Shown here piece by piece: positions 58,968 through 64,000 of a stretch of DNA of 64,000 nucleotides. The notes beneath the pieces are model-generated. The model saw nothing but the letters and a program-made list of their open reading frames with translations. It was not told the DNA's origin and did not search any database. Source of the stretch: Zygophlyctis sp. KS116 (taxonomy: Eukaryota; Chytridiomycota); assembly GCA_054661495.1 (NCBI GenBank), contig BAAFSQ010000002.1:54162-118161 (forward strand). The letters run 5' to 3'. The translations under genes and the position numbers were made by a program. Position 1 is the stretch's first letter; each line of letters begins with the position of its first letter.

Positions 58968-60552
58968 TTAAGCTGCATATTTGCATAGATTTAGCCTATG
59001 ATCTGGAAGTTCTTCATGGATTTCATAATATGAGCCACAAGATTCGCAGAGTGATTCCTTTCCATTTGGTCCCAATTTTATAAATCCTGCCTCCTCTCTT
59101 GAGCATAGACAATGAATGCAATTCCAAATTTGATCTATTAATAATTATATTTCTAATTCATACCAGAATCTTCTTCTGAAGGTTTAGCAGATGAGTCCGT
59201 ACCATATCTTCTTCTAGTACTTTTCATTTCTCGCCTTTGAGCTCTAAAATGCTTAATTCTCTTTCATATACCTTCTAGATCTATCTCTACCAGATTTCAT
59301 AAAGTCAATATCTTCCTCTCCAACAGCTTCCAAAGTAGGACACCAGCCTCTGGCTTCTTCATCCCCTCTATGCCTAGATTCTAAAGCAAAAGGGTTGTAT
59401 AATTCACCCTCTTGTTTTATCTTAAATATCTGTTCCCGAATATTATGTGAAATAATAGTCACAAATTCCGAACTTACTCCCAAATCATTCACCAGAATTT
59501 GTGCAAACTCTTCTGGAGACATTGAAGATGATAGGTCCCATTCAAAACGATCGCGTAATCTTAGTTTACCAATTCTTAAATCCAATATTATTGGAACTCT
59601 AGAGTCCAAAGGTGGAGCAATATCAGAACCTAAAAGGTACTTTTTGTATTCTGATACTTGACTCTTTATTGCTGCACTTATTTGTGATCCATGAATACTT
59701 GTAGAAAGATCTAAATCTATACAAAGATATTCTGCAAACTTTTCCGGTGTCAGTAATTGCTCTAAAACTGTCAAAATCATTAAATTTACCATTCATGTTC
59801 CATGTAAAACTATCACACAATTTATAACCTTCTACATCCAAGTCTAGTCTAATTGGAACCAATACTTCTGGTATAGAGCTTAATTCCGGATTTTTAGCAG
59901 CATATAACTTTGCATAATCATGATGTTTTGTTTGCCTGATTGCTCTTTTCCGAGGTATAGCAACTTCTTTAGGAGGGGGTGGATTTGGCTTTGAAACCAT
60001 TTGTTCCTGAAGCTTTCTCATTTTTCTACGTCTTCTTCTTCCCTCTTCATCAGAATCATCAGTATACGACTCCTGATCAGAGTCTACCACAGACTCTGAG
60101 CCAGATCTTGCTTCTTCTTCTTCCTCCTCCTCTTCTTCTTCTTCAGATTCCACCAGAGGCAAATCTATAATTTTCTTTCTCTTTCGAGTAGGAAGTGTTT
60201 GTAACAGGCTACTTGATCCAGATTTAATCCTGGAAACATATGTATTTATAGCAGGCAAAAGCGGCAGAGGTTTTTTGCCATCTTGCGGTTGTTGACCATA
60301 TCCCACCGATGGTCGAACAGGAGCCCCAGGACGCATGCCTCTTGATCGCATGGAATTTAGTTGTTGCTGGTAATTGAATAAAACCATTTTAAATTGCTGC
60401 GGGGTCAGAGTTTGTTGTAATTGTAAGAGCTGAGGAGGGAGCCTGAACTGCTGCTGCTGTGGTCGAATCATTGCCGGTCTTCCTATTCTAGACTGCGCAG
60501 TCTGTAAAGCTGAGAATGTGGCGGTTGGTTGCCCAGAGTCGAACCGAGACAT
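58968..60552 (-). CDS. SNF5: SNF5/SMARCB1 subunit of SWI/SNF with C-terminal GATA-like finger
   Basis: Core chromatin-remodelling subunit. A Gln/Pro-rich N-terminus, acidic Glu run (15 or so) and basic stretch lead to two SNF5 repeats: PEVLVPIRLDLDVEGYKLCDSFTWN joined by a 22-nt intron near 59770-59795 to LLTPEKFAEYLCIDLDL, and VPIILDLRIGKLRLRDRFEWDLSSSMSPEEFAQILVNDLGV. After introns of 28 and 29 nt (near 59250 and 59145) the C-terminus holds a C-x2-C-x17-18-C-x2-C finger (CIHCLCSREE...SLCESCGSYYE). Fungal SNF5 proteins often carry such a GATA-like finger and animal ones do not, so this is a fungal marker. Confidence 0.9.
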
Positions 60553-60614
60553 TTTTTTCAGACAATAGTATTAGGTAATATTACAGACTCAAATGGGTTA
60601 TTAGGCTATATTAT

Positions 60615-62040
60615 TCAGACTACAAAAAGCATAAATGCATTAGCCAAAATATTCACAAATAATCTGGATCCGCTGCTGGCCTGCTGATTAGGGGGTACAG
60701 GTACAGACTCGGTAGAATTCTTACTTGGCTCAATATTGGATAGTTTCAAAGAAGACCACATAATCATTGAATCAATGTTGGGGTCTCTTAGATCTTGTTG
60801 TAGCGCAAATAAAGTAGTTCCATCTTGTGCAGCACCATCATTTCCAATAGGAGAATCACGTCCAGTTCCAGTATCGCCCATAATTGTGAAATCTCTCCAT
60901 GTGGTTTCTTCAGGTTTGATAAATTCAAAAGTAGATACAGCCTTCAATTTAGGATATTTTTGTAGTAATGTAGAATTCAAATATTGCCTCCACCAGCTTT
61001 GTCTCATGGCTACTCTACCAGGCTAAAATATTATTTAAAGAAGGCTTACACCAGGAGGAATAGGAGTATTTTGACCGTTTCTAACCATATGTACAGTAGC
61101 TGCAGTTTCAGTAACCATAAACGGTTTCCCAGAAGATGAATTTCCAGAATATAATTGATACAATGAGAATGCACCTTGTCCGGATAATACATTCTCAAAA
61201 AATCCAGGAGTAGGAATTTCATTATCTTCCCATGGCCACTTTGGTCCGAACCAGTAGACTGATAATCCAACCCAATCTACCCATTCATCACCTTCAAAAT
61301 TAAATAAGAGTTATACCTGGATAGTATGGAGAAAAGGGATCATCATTACTATCAACCTTTCCATCTCCATTAGTGTCCAAGGGAGTTGTAATTGCATCTA
61401 GAATCTGAATTCCTCCTTAAAATTAGAAAAGGTTCAAAATACCTCCCCATGGATAGTTTGTTCCTCCATTGGGTGCCCAGATCGCGGCTAAATTAGGAGA
61501 ATTTCCTGTTGCATCCTTGATTCTTCCAATCACTCTTTTCCAAGAGGCAATAAAAGACACAGGTTGCCGACCATACACAAACCAATTACCATTCATTTCT
61601 GATCCATATCTTAGAAATATACGATGTCCTTTCTGGATTTGAGATGCCAAGATACCAGAGACTTGACTTATTGCACCATCAGTTACGTTGTCGAAACCCT
61701 GTATCGGATATAGTGTGACATAAGCAATAGCATCGGTCCCCGAATCATCCAGTTGTTGGAAAAACTGATTCATGGCCTCAGGCTGGCAGTCTGAAGTAAG
61801 ATTAAAGTCCGATTGGAAAAACGACCATGGCTTATGGTTTACCCTTTGTATGATGGAAGTTATTGTGTCTCCGTCTAGTCGATCGTACCAAGGCCCCATA
61901 TATAGCTTACCCTCATCAGCAAACTCAAGAGGAGCCAAGGCAAATATTAAGCTGAAGAATGTGAGCAATATAAACATCATGGCGAGAGCGCAGGGTGTGA
62001 CCCCTTGTATGATCGTTATCGGTAAGTTAAAAAGATGCAT
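60615..62040 (-). CDS. GH26-family glycosidase-like protein, secreted and GPI-anchored
   Basis: Predicted beta-mannanase-type hydrolase. The first ATG (62040) gives an N-terminal extension; the internal start MMFILLTFFSLIFA at about 61980 gives a cleaner signal peptide. Catalytic motifs: acid/base in RYGSEMNGNWFVYG, and nucleophile candidate in MVTETAATVHM. Between them lie WAPNGGTNYPWG, a Ca-type loop DTNGDGKVDSNDDPF and YPGDEWVDWVGLSVYWFG. Introns at 61442-61416 (27 nt), about 61318-61294 and about 61048-61022 restore the frame. The C-terminus has a small-residue site (SSGS) and hydrophobic end (LFVNILANAFMLFVV), a GPI signal. It starts 17 bp after the stop of the dockerin-like gene on the same strand. 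Confidence 0.82.
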
Positions 62041-62057
62041 CACTTATGATTTATTTC

Positions 62058-62910
62058 TCAATTCTTTCCTATAGCAGTAGGCTTGGCCTGTGTTGCCTTT
62101 TTTTTCGATGCTGTCTTTTTAGTCCCAGATGATGTCTGCGTAGAAGATGTCTTAGTCTTTTTCTTGGATGCAGACTGAGTCTTCTTATCAGATGATGTCT
62201 CAGTCTTTTTCTTGGATGCAGACTGAGTCTTCTTATCAGATGATGTCTTAGACTTTTTATGATTTAAAGTTTTACGCCATTTGGAATATAAAGAAGTCAT
62301 CGTCTCTGTCTTGGTTGCGTTAATTATACATTTGGTGCAGCCTTTTGGAATGATGCAAGATTCGTCTCCTTTTTTGCCGTAGGCATTACCTTCTGAATCA
62401 TAATCGGGATTAGTAACACGTTCAGTACAGCAGGGGAAGCCATACATTTTTCCATAGCAAAATCCTTGAACACACTTACTGCATTGTTTGGGAACAATCT
62501 AATTCATCATTAACTATAGAGAACTTACACACGATTTGTTATTTTCGGTTCCATAAGGGTAACCATTTGCATCATATTCAGGATTTGAAACAACCTTTTG
62601 GCAGCAAGGGAAACCATACAAACTGCCAATGCAGAATCCTTTATCATTGTACTTTATTAATGTATCATTTTTGACACAAGATAGGCAATCTTTTGGTACA
62701 ATCTATTATTAATGATAAGTTACGACTTACACAAGATGTGCCGTTTTCCGTTCCGTATGGGTAGCCATTCGAATCGTATTCGGGATCGGACACAGTTTTG
62801 GTACAGCATGAATAACCATTCAATTCTCCTGAGCAGAATCCTAATCCGTATACATTAGCAAGCAAAGTCAAGTTAATCACAACAACAATCAAATCAGTCA
62901 ATCGAACCAT
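62058..62910 (-). CDS. Secreted protein of three CBM10/fungal-dockerin-like modules with Lys/Ser tail
   Basis: Three exons (62910-62731, 62702-62529, 62498-62058) over 28- and 30-nt introns give 264 residues. A signal peptide (LIVVVINLTLLANVYG) is followed by three modules of the pattern GFC-x5-GY/F-x-CC-x8-YD-x-G-x-x-YG-x-E/K-x-x-x-SC, then IVPK-x-C-x2-C. The first GFC...CC and YD...YGTENG...SC spacing resembles fungal dockerins (CBM10 family). Both introns fall at the same place, directly after the SC of modules 1 and 2, in phase 0. The tail holds repeats of KKKTxTSSDKKTQSAS, a likely wall-binding or linker region. Function in sugar or protein binding is inferred. Confidence 0.7.
62145..62246 (-). 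repeat. 48-bp coding tandem repeat (Lys/Ser/Thr tail)
   Basis: Two near-identical 48-bp units encode two copies of a 16-residue KKT-x-TSSDKKTQSASK motif in the tail of the first dockerin-like protein, with partial copies at both sides. Confidence 0.85.
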
Positions 62911-63178
62911 TTTCTTTCAATTTCGGACGTGTGCAAACGCGAAAGTATCGCGTCACCGTGTTTTTGGCTATAGAATATGACGTCAATGATCGGCTTCTAG
63001 AATGGTCGGATAATAATCGTATCACTGTTGCAGATTATTAGTTGATCTACCGGTTCTATGTGAATTCAAATTTCATAAAAATTTTAACCCCACAAAAAAA
63101 TATGTCGCTTGCAATTTGGGCTATGATCTACATGGACTGGTCATACGAAGAATCGATGCTTCATTGATGTTTTATTTC
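62911..63178. promoter_or_regulatory. Intergenic region with CRE-like palindrome
   Basis: 268 bp upstream of the first dockerin-like gene. TGACGTCA is at 62978-62985 and an inverted GAA-type element (CTTCTAGAA) at about 62994. They suggest bZIP- or HSF-type control but are only motif matches. Confidence 0.4.
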
Positions 63179-64000
63179 TTACTCCGCCACTGTTGCAGTA
63201 GGAAAAATAGTAGCTGCGGTTGAAGTCATATACACTGTGCTAGTGAAATATGTGATTTTGTCAATCACGTCAGCTTTAATCACACACTTTGTGCAGCCTT
63301 TTGGAATGATGCAAGATTCGTCTCCTTTTTTGCCGTAGGCATTACCTTCTGAATCATAATCGGGATTAGTAACACGTTCAGTACAACAGGGGAAGCCATG
63401 CATTCTTCCGTGGCAAAATCCTTGAACACAGTTTTTGCATTGCTTTGGTACAATCTAAATTATCTTAATAGTATGGATCTTACGCATGATTTTCCATTTT
63501 CAGTTCCGTAAGGGTAGCCATTTGAATCATATTCCGGATTTGAAACAACTCTTGTACAGCATGGATATCCAAACATACTTCCAATGCAAAATCCTTTATC
63601 ATTGTACTTTTTAGTTTTGGTCTTTTTAATGCATGATTTACAATTCTTTGGAACAATCTGTAGAGATTAACTGTACAGAACTTACGCAAGATTTTCCATT
63701 TTCTGTTCCGTATGGGTAACCATTTGAATCATATTCAGGATTGGTCACGACTTTCTTACAGCAAGTGAATCCGTACAATTTTCCCGTGCAGAAGCCATTA
63801 CTGGCAGTGGATGAACTATCAGTCGTGGAGGGTGTTGATTCCTTTTTAATGCATGATTTACAATTCTTTGGAACAATCTGTAGAGATTAACTGTACAGAA
63901 CTTACGCAAGATTTTCCATTTTCTGTTCCGTATGGGTAACCATTTGAATCATATTCAGGATTGGTCACGACTTTCTTACAGCAAGTGAATCCGTACAATT
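63179..64000 (-). CDS. Second CBM10/fungal-dockerin-like module protein, partial at window edge
   Basis: Exons, from the window edge inwards: 64000-63906, 63877-63686, 63657-63484, 63454-63179. Each internal exon is one module (64 and 58 codons), with phase-0 introns of 28, 28 and 29 nt after the SC motif, exactly as in the neighbour gene. Modules read KLYGFTCCKKVVTNPEYDSNG, SMFGYPCCTRVVSNPEYDSNG and, last, a GxxGFPCCTERVTNPDYDSEG module nearly identical to that of the neighbour. A Ser/Thr linker lies between the first two. The tail (ITYFTSTVYMTSTAATIFP) is Thr-rich. The N-terminus and signal peptide lie beyond 64000. Confidence 0.7.
63622..64000 (-). repeat. Exact 159-bp tandem repeat with intron (220-bp period)
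   Basis: Bases 63622-63780 and 63842-64000 are identical throughout, including the 28-nt intron and flanking coding exon ends. The second copy is cut by the window end, so the array may continue. It marks a recent duplication of one exon-intron-module unit. Confidence 0.97.

Noticed and set aside
62145-62246. Minisatellite without function
   Set aside because: The 48-bp units stay in frame in the coding tail and keep the Lys/Ser/Thr motif, so they are described as a coding repeat instead.

Overview
This 64 kb window is nuclear DNA of a flagellated (zoosporic) fungus or a close fungal relative. It is AT-rich and interrupted almost everywhere by very short spliceosomal introns, mostly 22-33 nt, starting GTAA/GTAT/GTRAG and ending TAG or AAG. 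The fungal side of the case is a SNF5 with a C-terminal GATA-type zinc finger, NOP4, NCA2, cytochrome c heme lyase, CSE1, ATG4, a secreted class II-type heme peroxidase, GPI-anchored GH26 and fungal-dockerin-like (CBM10-like) modules. The flagellar side is IFT139/TTC21, IFT144/WDR19 and the transition-zone protein MKS1. I cannot name the species. Microsporidia and yeasts are excluded by the cilium genes and the intron density.

Layout. 1-1862: BAR-PH-ArfGAP-type protein running off the left edge. 1.95-4.3 kb and 8.67-9.3 kb: a lineage-specific secreted-protein family with pseudogene copies and duplicated 5' leaders carrying a hairpin. 4.4-8.5 kb: Elongin B, MKS1 and a TMCO3/KEA-like cation/proton antiporter. 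9.5-15.0 kb: clathrin heavy chain. 15.0-23.8 kb: TBC1D20/Gyp8-type RabGAP, ATG4, CSE1, SET1 and cytochrome c heme lyase, packed almost without intergenic DNA. 24-26.9 kb: secreted peroxidase and an erythromycin-esterase-fold protein. 26.9-32.8 kb: triple Cys/His-finger protein, MED8 and a PH/coiled-coil protein. 33-35 kb: secreted PLAT plus proline-rich protein. 35-39 kb: ZnT9-type transporter, NCLX-type Ca exchanger and membrane RING-H2 ligase. 39-51 kb: IFT139, TilS-like protein, Rho GTPase and IFT144. 51-58.9 kb: NOP4, membrane-anchored GH26-like protein with altered catalytic positions, NCA2, MRI1 and PPIL3. 59-64 kb: SNF5, GPI-anchored GH26, and two genes made of repeated CBM10/fungal-dockerin-like modules, the second running off the right edge.

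How it fits together. Two kinds of DNA alternate. Conserved housekeeping islands have genes separated by 2-60 bp, one 1-bp ATG/stop overlap and one 20-bp coding overlap. Lineage-specific secreted or surface genes sit in looser DNA with duplications, pseudogenes and tandem repeats. The cilium genes (MKS1, IFT139, IFT144) imply a motile zoospore. The secretome (peroxidase, GH26, PLAT protein, dockerin-like arrays and the small secreted family) suggests a remodelled cell surface or a polysaccharide-facing lifestyle. Exon structures given here are my own splice inferences from frame continuity and protein conservation; most were checked for frame divisibility, but none has transcript support.
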